Both the position numbers and the translations under genes were made by a program. From positions 1 to 5,867 of the forward strand of contig JANWYM010000282.1 of NCBI GenBank assembly GCA_025055355.1: a stretch of DNA of 5,867 nucleotides, given 5' to 3'. This document shows, in pieces, positions 1 through 5,138 of this stretch. Numbering within the stretch: position 1 is the first letter of the stretch; every line of letters begins with the position of its first letter. The notes under the pieces are model-generated. The model worked only from the letters and a program-made list of their open reading frames with translations, was not told the origin of the DNA and searched no databases. The DNA is from Abditibacteriales bacterium (GTDB taxonomy: Bacteria; Armatimonadota; Abditibacteriia; Abditibacteriales; JANWYM01).

Positions 1-507
1 CGGCTTCATGATGACCCCCGTGCCGCCGATGACGGTGTTGTTGCCTTGAATGACGTGAATCGTCGTGATGCCGTCGCGCAGTGCGTCCTCGAATGTGAAG
101 TGCAGCGGGTCCAGCCCGTCCGCCGTTGAAACGAACGGCACCACAGGCACGTTCTCATTCGGCGCATCCATCCCCCGCGCCGTATGCGCTTCCACCATGC
201 CCGGCATGACGACGTTCGCCTCCAACACCCTCGCGCCCGGCGGGATCGACACGTCTTGACCGACAGCAGCAATCTTGCCGTCGCGCACCAGCACCACGCC
301 GTTCGTGATGTCCGCGCCTGAAATGGTGATGACTTTCTGAGCGCGGATGGCAAGGACCTCGGACTGCGCGAAAGACGGCAGGGCGCAGTGACCAGTAGCC
401 AGTAACCAGTAACCAGTGACCAGTAACCAGTGACCAGTGACCAGTGGCGACAGCCGCCGATTTCCCAATTTCCCAATTCCCCAATTTCCCAATTTACTCC
501 GCACCAT
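1..507 (-). CDS. AH-A: exported imidazolonepropionase-like amidohydrolase, N-terminal part (cut by left edge)
   Basis: The last gene of the minus-strand block; 169 codons are visible and the frame runs off the left edge. The start ATG at 507 has GGGAGG seven bases upstream and overlaps the stop of AH-B by 14 bases, so translation is probably coupled. Residues 1-47 form a long leader: basic RR at 17-18, a hydrophobic stretch about 22-44 made from a 7-bp repeat, and a likely cleavage site near SFA-Q (47/48). Mature residues 50-169 match the amidohydrolase N-terminus: the small beta-sandwich (VLVRDGKIAAVG, 73-83), then VVMPGMVEAHTA (99-110), where the usual HxH metal pair is H108-T-A110, so the second histidine is missing. 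DGITTIHVIQGNN follows at about 145-157. The substrate cannot be deduced. Related families act on imidazolonepropionate or dipeptides, but the lost ligand makes ordinary hydrolase chemistry uncertain. The correct frame is confirmed by continuous family-like sequence from residue 50 to the edge. Confidence 0.88.
   Translation of the reverse strand, partial: MVRSKLGNWGIGKLGNRRLSPLVTGHWLLVTGYWLLATGHCALPSFAQSEVLAIRAQKVITISGADITNGVVLVRDGKIAAVGQDVSIPPGARVLEANVVMPGMVEAHTARGMDAPNENVPVVPFVSTADGLDPLHFTFEDALRDGITTIHVIQGNNTVIGGTGVIMKP
388..443 (-). repeat. 7-bp tandem repeat, eight units, inside the AH-A signal peptide
   Basis: On the plus strand the units are GTGACCA, GTAGCCA, GTAACCA, GTAACCA, GTGACCA, GTAACCA, GTGACCA, GTGACCA. 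On the coding strand this reads TGGTYAC and gives residues about 22-40 of AH-A (LVTGHWL, LVTGYWL, LATGH). The protein period is seven residues because three units make 21 bases. All three coding-strand frames through the array stay open. Confidence 0.95.
461..495 (-). repeat. 8-bp tandem repeat across the AH-B stop and AH-A leader
   Basis: Plus-strand units TTTCCCAA, TTTCCCAA, TTCCCCAA, TTTCCCAA and a final TTT. It encodes AH-A residues about 5-16 (KLGNWGIGKLGN) and touches two bases of the AH-B stop codon at 494-496. Confidence 0.9.
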
Positions 508-1711
508 GCACCACCCTCCCGTTCACGATGACCTTTTCAATCCGCGTCGTCACGTCCAGCGGTTCCCCATTCAGGATCAGCAAGTCCGCGTCTTTGCCGA
601 CTTCAATACTGCCCACGCGGTCGGCGACGCCGATGATTTCCGCCGCCGTGAGCGTGATGGCGCGCAGAGCGATGTCCGGTTTCAAGCCGTTGCGCACAGC
701 GAACGCCGCCCACGTGAGCAGTTGCGTCGCGTCGCCGCCGTTGCTGCCGAAGGCGACTTTGACGCCTTTGTCCGCGAGAATGCCCGCCGTGTTCAGGCAC
801 AGTTCCGCGCCTTCGGGTGAAACGTATTGGGGGTCAGCAAAAGGTCCCAGCACGACGGGAATCTGCCGCGCCGCGATTTCGTCGGCGACCTTGTATGCCT
901 CAGAGGCTTCGTCCAAAATCACGCGCGGCAGTTTGAACTCCTCCGCAATCGTCAGCGCGACGCGGATGTCGTTCTCGATGCGGGCGTGGATGCGCAACGG
1001 CAAGTCGCCCTTTAGAATCATGGTCAATGGCTGATGGTTGATGGTTGATGAATTGTTCTTTTGACCATTGACCATCGCTTGCTGGGCTTGAAAGAGCGCC
1101 TGGCGCAACTCCCATACGGTCGCCATGCGCGAGTTGGGGCGACGGGCGTAGATGTTCGCCAGCGCGTCGCCGCCGAACGTGCGGAAGCTCGAGTTACCTG
1201 CATAAACATCCGCGCCCAGCGCCGCGCGGACGGCAACGGCGTCTCGGAGCGTGATGTCTTTGACTGTGCTGCCCGACGTTTTCACGACGGCGCACAGCCC
1301 ACCCACGACGTTCGCTGTGCCCGGCGTGATGCACGCCGTCGTGACCCCCGCTTGCACGACACGCTTGAAATGGGGGCTGCGCGGGTCAATGAAGCAGCAC
1401 GCGCGCACCGACGACGTGATTTCCGATGCCTGCTCGTTGCTCATCCCGCGCACGCCGAAGCGCGCGTTGGCGTCTACGATGCCGGGCATGACGACTTTCC
1501 CTGTCGCGTCTATCACCGTCGCATCTGACGGCACAGCGACACTTTGCCCGACGGCTTTGATTTTGCCGTTGCCCACCAGCACTGTCCCGCCTTCTATCAC
1601 GCCGCCGCTGACGGTGTAAATTTTGGCGTTGCGGATGGCAAGCGTATCGGCGAAGGCAGACGGGGCAATGACCAATGACCAAATCCCCACGACCAATATC
1701 CCACGTCGCAT
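494..1711 (-). CDS. AH-B: exported imidazolonepropionase-like amidohydrolase, probable pseudoenzyme
   Basis: A 405-residue protein, about normal length for the family. I start it at ATG 1711 (GAGG eight bases upstream) rather than the in-frame GTG at 1720, which overlaps that GAGG. Signal peptide: MRR, hydrophobic core 5-16, APSAFA with cleavage after A21. The fold is clear: beta-sandwich with GKIKAVG (49-55) and TGKVVMPG (70-77), AGVTTACITPG (121-131), and the C-terminal GVADRVGSIEVGKDADLL (361-378) that closes the sandwich. The metal site is badly eroded. The HxH position reads N82-A-R84. H242 in RIHA is kept, the next histidine position is E268, and the final Asp position is N324 in GSNGG. 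Residues 213-231 are a low-complexity linker encoded by repeats. It is first of the B-A pair, and its end supplies the AH-A ribosome binding site. A hydrolase reaction looks unlikely; a structural or binding role, or altered chemistry, is inference. Confidence 0.9.
   Translation of the reverse strand: MRRGILVVGIWSLVIAPSAFADTLAIRNAKIYTVSGGVIEGGTVLVGNGKIKAVGQSVAVPSDATVIDATGKVVMPGIVDANARFGVRGMSNEQASEITSSVRACCFIDPRSPHFKRVVQAGVTTACITPGTANVVGGLCAVVKTSGSTVKDITLRDAVAVRAALGADVYAGNSSFRTFGGDALANIYARRPNSRMATVWELRQALFQAQQAMVNGQKNNSSTINHQPLTMILKGDLPLRIHARIENDIRVALTIAEEFKLPRVILDEASEAYKVADEIAARQIPVVLGPFADPQYVSPEGAELCLNTAGILADKGVKVAFGSNGGDATQLLTWAAFAVRNGLKPDIALRAITLTAAEIIGVADRVGSIEVGKDADLLILNGEPLDVTTRIEKVIVNGRVVHGAE
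515..520 (-). promoter_or_regulatory. Ribosome binding site of AH-A inside AH-B
   Basis: GGGAGG on the minus strand, seven bases before ATG 507. The same six bases are the Gly-Arg codons of the AH-B C-terminus (NGRVVHGAE). This decides the AH-A start and implies translational coupling. Confidence 0.8.
1020..1075 (-). repeat. Repeat element with 11-bp inverted ends inside AH-B
   Basis: ATGGTCAATGG (1020-1030) and CCATTGACCAT (1065-1075) are perfect inverted copies. Between them are further 7-bp units ATGGTTG, and both ends are made of 7-bp steps. In AH-B it encodes the linker at residues 213-231, without breaking the frame. Confidence 0.85.
1666..1707 (-). repeat. Degenerate 7-bp tandem repeat in the AH-B signal peptide
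   Basis: Six plus-strand units: CAATGAC, CAATGAC, CAAATCC, CCACGAC, CAATATC, CCACGTC. They encode residues about 2-16, including the hydrophobic core ILVVGIWSLVI. The first two units are identical; the others have drifted but keep the 7-bp phase. Confidence 0.7.
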
Positions 1712-1782
1712 GATGAACACCTCGCAGAGTTAACAACCTTCTCAATCCACTCAGGAGTTAGGCGGTTGCCCTCGTTCTCTTT

Positions 1783-1817
1783 CCCCTCCCCCAACCCCTC
1801 CCCCAAGGGGAAGGGAG
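1783..1817. repeat. C-rich 12-bp direct repeat with G-rich tail
   Basis: CCCCTCCCCCAA at 1783-1794 is repeated exactly at 1795-1806 and followed by GGGGAAGGGAG, which can pair back. It resembles dispersed C-rich repeats seen in several repeat-laden bacterial phyla; that likeness is from memory. Confidence 0.7.
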
Positions 1818-1840
1818 TTCCTCTCGGCATTGCCGCGACG

Positions 1841-1932
1841 AAAAAAGCCTGTCATGGCGAGCGCAGCGAAGCCATCCCCTCCGCCGCAACTGTCTCCCCC
1901 GCAGGGAGTTGCTTCGCTCTGCCCGCCATGAC
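1841..1932 (-). terminator. Terminator-like hairpin and T-run after AH-C
   Basis: Read on the minus strand, the copy 1 palindrome ends in CGCCATGACAGGC followed by TTTTTT (1846-1841). A strong hairpin plus T6 downstream of AH-C could end the D-C transcript before AH-B. The four bases AGGC between stem and T-run make it imperfect. Confidence 0.4.
1851..1932. repeat. Palindromic dispersed repeat, copy 1
   Basis: The arms at 1851-1872 (GTCATGGCGAGCGCAGCGAAGC) are written here as GTCATGGCGA then GCGCAGCGAAGC. They pair with 1911-1932, with few mismatches. An inner stem pairs CAACT and CTCCC (from 1888) with GGGAGTTG (to 1912). It has the same arm core as copy 2 at 4669-4734, which marks a dispersed REP- or MITE-like element. 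Confidence 0.85.
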
Positions 1933-1987
1933 ATCAGGCGTCAGGGCAAGAAGCCCCGCCGCGCCATAAAGTCTGCTAACGCTCAAT

Positions 1988-2006
1988 CCCGCGACGGGAT
2001 CGCGGG
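1988..2006. other. Short perfect hairpin downstream of AH-C
   Basis: CCCGCGA (1988-1994) pairs with TCGCGGG (2000-2006) around a five-base loop, 55 bases past the AH-C stop. No T-run follows on either strand. It may protect the mRNA end or be part of a repeat. Confidence 0.4.
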
Positions 2007-2028
2007 TGACTTTATCGGGAGCGACTTT

Positions 2029-2074
2029 GACAGGATACACAAGGTTCTCCTGTCCATCCTGTCAATCCTGTCTA
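2029..2074. repeat. 9-bp repeat cluster with inverted copy, entering the AH-C C-terminus
   Basis: Three 9-bp units TCCTGTCCA, TCCTGTCAA, TCCTGTCTA (2048-2074) and an inverted GACAGGAT at 2029-2036 that can pair with ATCCTGTC. The cluster includes the AH-C stop (2062-2064) and the codons for its last three residues. Confidence 0.75.
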
Positions 2075-3243
2075 AAAACTTTCCCATCAATGATCACCGC
2101 CTCCACCCGACTTGTCAAGTTCAGCGGCTCGCCGCTGAGAAGCAGCAAATCCGCGTCTTTGCCGACCTCGATACTCCCGACGCGGTGGGCGATGCCTAAG
2201 ATCTCGGCGGCGTTCAACGTGAGAGCGCGGAGCGCGGCGTCAGGCGTCATGCCGTATTTCACCGCAAGGTGCGCCGACAGGCGCAGCGAGGCGGGGTCGC
2301 TGAACGGCGCGTCGGTGCAGAAGGCGACTTTGACGCCGGCGTTCGCCAACTTACCCGCGTTTTTCAACGTCTTCTCGCTGTCGCTGAAGTGCAGCGGGCC
2401 GAGAACGACAGGGATTTTTCTCTCTTTGAGCAGGTCACAGACTTCGGCGGCTTCGTTCGCGTGCAGCAGGCAGCCTTTGAGTTTAAACTCGTCCATCAGC
2501 GCGAGCGCGTTTTCAACATCGTCCGCCGTCGGCGCGTGGACGCAGACGCGACGCTGCCCGTTGAGGACGGCGCGCAAGGCACGACAGCGCTCGTCCAGCG
2601 CCGTCGGGAAACCCAGCATCAAATCGGTCTGCGCGGTGCTGCTGACGGCTTTGCCGTCCTTCGCGCCGTTGAGCGCGGTGCGCACGAGTTCGACGAGTCC
2701 CGCCCGCGAGGTCGGGTTGCGCTGCGGGTTGGTTGCGTCGGTGGAAATGGAAAACTTCACACCTGCATTGCCCCAGAGAATTTGCGGCGTCGCTCCTAAC
2801 TTGATGATGCTGACCTGACCCGCGATGACGTTCGCATTGCCCGGCGCGATGCACGCGGTCGTGATGCCCGCCCGCCGCGCCCTTTGCAGCATCGGGTGCT
2901 GCGGATCGAACGCGTCGCACACGCGCAACTCGGGCGTGAGGGCGTCAATGGGTTCGTCGGTTTCGTTGTAGCAGCCCAGATAACTGTGCGCGTCAATCAG
3001 CCCGGGCATCACGACCTTTGCCTGAATGACCTTCGCGCCTTTGGGAATTTTCACGTTCGCACCCACCGCCGCAATTTTTCCATCGCGCACCAACACGACG
3101 CCGTTTTTGAGGGTGCCCTTCGAGACAGTAAGAACCGTTTCAGCACGGACCGCTAACGTTTGGGCATGGGCGGAATGTCCATCACTCAGAACCCAAAACC
3201 CAAAAACCAGAACCCAAATCATTAGCCCTCTATTTCTTCTCAT
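2062..3243 (-). CDS. AH-C: exported imidazolonepropionase-like amidohydrolase, best-preserved metal site of the four
   Basis: A 393-residue protein. The ATG at 3243 is preceded by GGGAGG with a seven-base spacer and overlaps the stop of AH-D by 14 bases. A second in-frame ATG at residue 8 (AGAGG four bases before it) is possible, but the first start keeps the basic MRRNR region expected of a signal peptide. The core at about 8-19 is hydrophobic and cleavage is likely after SAHA (27). Domain marks: VLVRDGKIAAVG (50-61), VVMPGLIDAHSYLG (77-90), AGITTACIAPGNANV (125-139), VGSIEVGKDADLL (355-367). Metal residues by family alignment: H86 kept, second His of HxH replaced by Y88, H236 (CVHA), H261 (LLHA) and D311 (CTD) kept. 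A mononuclear metal site is therefore plausible. The last three residues RQD and the stop lie inside a 9-bp dispersed repeat, so the native C-terminus may have been altered. The substrate is unknown. Confidence 0.9.
   Translation of the reverse strand: MRRNRGLMIWVLVFGFWVLSDGHSAHAQTLAVRAETVLTVSKGTLKNGVVLVRDGKIAAVGANVKIPKGAKVIQAKVVMPGLIDAHSYLGCYNETDEPIDALTPELRVCDAFDPQHPMLQRARRAGITTACIAPGNANVIAGQVSIIKLGATPQILWGNAGVKFSISTDATNPQRNPTSRAGLVELVRTALNGAKDGKAVSSTAQTDLMLGFPTALDERCRALRAVLNGQRRVCVHAPTADDVENALALMDEFKLKGCLLHANEAAEVCDLLKERKIPVVLGPLHFSDSEKTLKNAGKLANAGVKVAFCTDAPFSDPASLRLSAHLAVKYGMTPDAALRALTLNAAEILGIAHRVGSIEVGKDADLLLLSGEPLNLTSRVEAVIIDGKVFRQD
3187..3221 (-). repeat. Degenerate 7-bp tandem repeat in the AH-C signal peptide
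   Basis: Plus-strand units CAGAACC, CAAAACC, CAAAAAC, CAGAACC, CAAATCA. They encode residues about 8-19 (MIWVLVFGFWVL), the hydrophobic core of the leader. Confidence 0.75.
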
Positions 3244-4504
3244 AAGTCAGCCTCCCTTCCACCCACACCTGCTCCACCTGTGCTGTTGCGTCCCACGGCG
3301 ACGCGCTCAACACGACGAGGTTCGCGTCTTTGCCGACCTCGATACTGCCCACGCGATCAGCGACGCCGAGAACCTCAGCCGCCGAGAGCGTGACCGCGCG
3401 CAAAGCCTCATCGGCACTCATCCCGAACCCCACAGCAGCAGCGGCGTTTTCCAACAGGAAGCGCGAGGACAGCCCGCTTGCGCCGTCCGTCGTGAGGGCG
3501 ACCTTCACGCCGGCTTTTGCCAACTGCGCCGCGCCGTCGGGGGAATGGTTCAGCGTTTCCAAGCGCGGCGCGCCCATCGGCAGCGTCGGACCCCACACGA
3601 CAGGGACGTGGCGGCGGGCGATGTCGTTCGCAATTTGTGCGCCCTCCGTCGCTCGCTCCAGAATCAACTTGAACTTGAACTCATCGGCGAGGCGCAGGGC
3701 GTTGAGGATGTCATCCACGCGATGGGCTTCGATACGGACGGGGATTTCGCCCTTCAAAGCGGCAACTAAAATCTCCTGCGCTGGGTTACGGCGTGGTTTG
3801 GTCGGCTTCGTGGGTTGGCTGGATGCTGGAGCAGTTGGCTGTGGGTTGGCTGCGGTTGGCTGCGGTTGTTTCTGTCTTCTTGCGTAAGCGGCGAGGTCGC
3901 GTTCGTAGCGCTCAAACGATTTGGCGTATTGCTGCGCGCTGTGGAAGGCGGCGCGGAGGGCTTCGTAACTGGCGAGGCGTTCCAGCGAGGTGGAGCGGTT
4001 GTTGGTGGAAACGCCTAACGTCAACTTGAGCGCGGCGCGGGGTTTCAGCACGCGTCCGTAAGGGGGGGTGTTGTTCAGTTGAACGACCGCGCCGACGCCG
4101 TTGACGTTGCCGCGATTGCCGGGCGAGACGTAAAGCGTCGTAACCCCACGCGCCAGCACTTTTTCAGCGTCTTTGTCGAAGAGGTCGAGCGCGTCGGTCA
4201 CATCACGGTCAGCGGCGCCCGTGGCGTTGAGGTCGTCCGCCGCCAGGAACAGCGATGAGTGCGCGTCCACCAGACCGGGGAGGACGACCTTGCCCGTCAA
4301 ATCAATCCGCTGCGCGTTCGCAGGGATTTCGACGTTCGCGCCGACGGCTTTGATTTTACCGCCTTCGATGAGGATAGTGCCGCGTTCTATGGGCTTGCCC
4401 GCTACGGGCAGAATCTTCGCGCCAACGAGCGCGACGGGCGTTGGCTGCGCGGTGGCGGTGCTGATGATGATCAAGAGCAAGAGAAAAATGGCTGTTCGCG
4501 GCAT
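3230..4504 (-). CDS. AH-D: exported imidazolonepropionase-like amidohydrolase with Pro/Thr-rich linker
   Basis: A 424-residue protein and the first amidohydrolase of the block. The ATG at 4504 has GAGG with a seven-base spacer. It carries a classic short signal peptide: MPR, FLLLLIII, cleavage near STATA-Q (19/20). This is the only complete leader of the four not built from short repeats. Family marks: GGKIKAVG (48-55), TGKVVLPGLVDAHSS (70-84), RGVTTLYVSPGN (119-130), LGVADRVGSIEVGKDANL (379-396). At the metal site H82 is kept but the second His of HxH is S84. The barrel histidine position is E259 (RIEAH, with H261 two residues on), the following His is R284, and D340 (TTD) is kept. Between about 196 and 243 lies an extra charged then Q/P/T/A-rich linker, absent in AH-C and at the same place as the AH-B repeat linker. 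The TAG stop lies inside the AH-C start region. Likely periplasmic or surface-located; reaction unknown. Confidence 0.9.
   Translation of the reverse strand: MPRTAIFLLLLIIISTATAQPTPVALVGAKILPVAGKPIERGTILIEGGKIKAVGANVEIPANAQRIDLTGKVVLPGLVDAHSSLFLAADDLNATGAADRDVTDALDLFDKDAEKVLARGVTTLYVSPGNRGNVNGVGAVVQLNNTPPYGRVLKPRAALKLTLGVSTNNRSTSLERLASYEALRAAFHSAQQYAKSFERYERDLAAYARRQKQPQPTAANPQPTAPASSQPTKPTKPRRNPAQEILVAALKGEIPVRIEAHRVDDILNALRLADEFKFKLILERATEGAQIANDIARRHVPVVWGPTLPMGAPRLETLNHSPDGAAQLAKAGVKVALTTDGASGLSSRFLLENAAAAVGFGMSADEALRAVTLSAAEVLGVADRVGSIEVGKDANLVVLSASPWDATAQVEQVWVEGRLTYEKK
3251..3256 (-). promoter_or_regulatory. Ribosome binding site of AH-C inside AH-D
   Basis: GGGAGG on the minus strand, seven bases before ATG 3243, formed by the Gly-Arg codons of EGRLTYEKK at the end of AH-D. 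The geometry is identical to the AH-B/AH-A junction. Confidence 0.8.
3814..3871 (-). repeat. GTTGGCT repeats encoding the AH-D linker
   Basis: GTTGGCT occurs on the plus strand at 3814, 3834, 3845 and 3855, with a variant GTTGTTT at 3865. The last three are spaced 10 bases apart. They encode the QPT-rich stretch at residues about 212-231. Confidence 0.75.
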
Positions 4505-4541
4505 GTTCTTGCCTCGCTTTCAGAGATGGAGGGCTTTCGGT

Positions 4542-4571
4542 TGTGTATGTGCATTGGGCAGAATTTGTGAA
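4542..4571 (-). promoter_or_regulatory. Weak candidate promoter of AH-D
   Basis: On the minus strand TTCACA (4571-4566), 18 bases, then TACACA (4547-4542). The -35 matches five of six consensus bases and the -10 only three. It lies between the palindromic repeats and the AH-D start, where a promoter would be expected. Confidence 0.25.
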
Positions 4572-4574
4572 TTT

Positions 4575-4645
4575 GTAGGGGCGGCGCGTCTCTGCCAGCC
4601 CCACTTTGGTATCACATCGGGCGGGCACGGAGGCACCGCCCCTAC
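4575..4645. repeat. Palindromic dispersed repeat, GTAGGGGCGG type
   Basis: GTAGGGGCGGCGCG (from 4575) is mirrored by GCACCGCCCCTAC (to 4645). About 20 of the outer 25 bases pair. It lies between the cupin and AH-D and carries no gene. Confidence 0.75.
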
Positions 4646-4668
4646 GAGCTGTAAGTTTTAACAGTTGT

Positions 4669-4734
4669 GTCATTGCGAGCGCAGCGAAGCAATCTCCTAA
4701 CGGCTGCGATGGCTTCGCTTTCGCTCGCAATGAC
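4669..4734. repeat. Palindromic dispersed repeat, copy 2
   Basis: The left arm GTCATTGCGAGC plus GCAGCGAAGC (4669-4690) pairs with the right arm ending CTCGCAATGAC (4734). The arm core matches copy 1. It begins seven bases past the cupin stop and could act as a transcript end or stabiliser; no T-run follows on the minus strand. Confidence 0.85.
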
Positions 4735-4741
4735 TCTTCGT

Positions 4742-5110
4742 TCACTCCAAAAGCACCGTTTGCCGCTCTGGCGACGAAAACGAAATCACGCAGCGCACGG
4801 GTTCCCAGCCGTTGTTGACGAGGTTGTGCTTCACACCGGCGGGGACGGTAATCGCCATGCCCGGCGTCAGGTGAACCCACTCGCCGTCAAAGCTGTGGTC
4901 GCACTCACCCTCAAGCACCAGCAGGATCTCTTCGCAGTTGGGATGGTAGTGCAGCGGGTTTTTCTGACCGGGCAGGACGTAAACGATGCCCAGCGTTTGT
5001 TCCGCGTTCGGCGCGAGATGCTTGTTGCAGAGCCACTTGATCCCGCCCCAGTCGAAGGTCAGGGCTTCCACCTGGCGCAAGTCGGTGACCGTCACTTTGG
5101 CGTTGCTCAT
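4742..5110 (-). CDS. Small single-domain cupin protein
   Basis: A 122-residue protein without signal peptide, so cytoplasmic. Both cupin motifs are intact. Motif 1 runs PGQKNPLHYHPNCEE (47-61) with H54, H56 and E60 or E61 as metal ligands and G68 closing it. Motif 2 is PGMAITVPAGVKHNLVN (83-99) with P90, G92, H95 and N99, so a metal-binding beta-barrel is expected. The sequence does not tell isomerase, dioxygenase or sensor roles apart. I chose ATG 5110 because GGGAGG sits four bases before it and a good promoter just upstream gives a short leader. The ATGs at 5122 and further upstream lack a binding site or lie in the promoter. It is divergent from the racemase-like gene and followed after seven bases by a palindromic repeat. 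A link to that gene's pathway is inference from position. Confidence 0.9.
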   Translation of the reverse strand: MSNAKVTVTDLRQVEALTFDWGGIKWLCNKHLAPNAEQTLGIVYVLPGQKNPLHYHPNCEEILLVLEGECDHSFDGEWVHLTPGMAITVPAGVKHNLVNNGWEPVRCVISFSSPERQTVLLE

Positions 5111-5138
5111 GGTGCCTCCCATGGATGGTGTGAGTCCA

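Larger units (their letters stand above)
1712..2061. other. 350-base repeat-rich gap between AH-C and AH-B
   Basis: No credible gene lies here. From low to high coordinate it contains the AH-B ribosome binding site (GAGG, 1720-1723), a C-rich direct repeat, a large palindromic repeat with a T-run, a short perfect hairpin at 1988-2006 and a 9-bp repeat cluster that runs into the end of AH-C. I see no convincing promoter for AH-B, so it may rely on read-through or on an unusual promoter. Confidence 0.7.

Noticed and set aside
388..443. CRISPR-like short repeats
   Set aside because: Units are 7 bp and directly adjacent with no spacers, and they lie inside a coding frame.
6..484. Two minus-strand frames starting in the repeats and reading LVTG-type leaders
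   Set aside because: They share the repeat-encoded leader, but after the array only the third frame, from ATG 507, continues as amidohydrolase. The others become Arg-rich noise. They do show that all three frames of the array are open.
444..1034. Open plus-strand frame of about 196 codons
   Set aside because: It is antisense to AH-B, has no family-like motifs, and AH-B explains the same DNA with a full conserved fold.
1712..1720. GTG start at 1720 for AH-B
   Set aside because: It overlaps the only GAGG site; ATG 1711 has that site at a normal eight-base distance and gives a normal basic leader.
2006..2818. Long plus-strand open frame of about 270 codons
   Set aside because: It is the antisense shadow of AH-C in GC-rich DNA. 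It is rich in Ser, Arg and Ala with no domain, and its start lies in repeats.
3026..3769. Plus-strand open frame of about 247 codons
   Set aside because: It runs antisense across AH-C and AH-D and their junction, with no recognisable motif or ribosome binding site.
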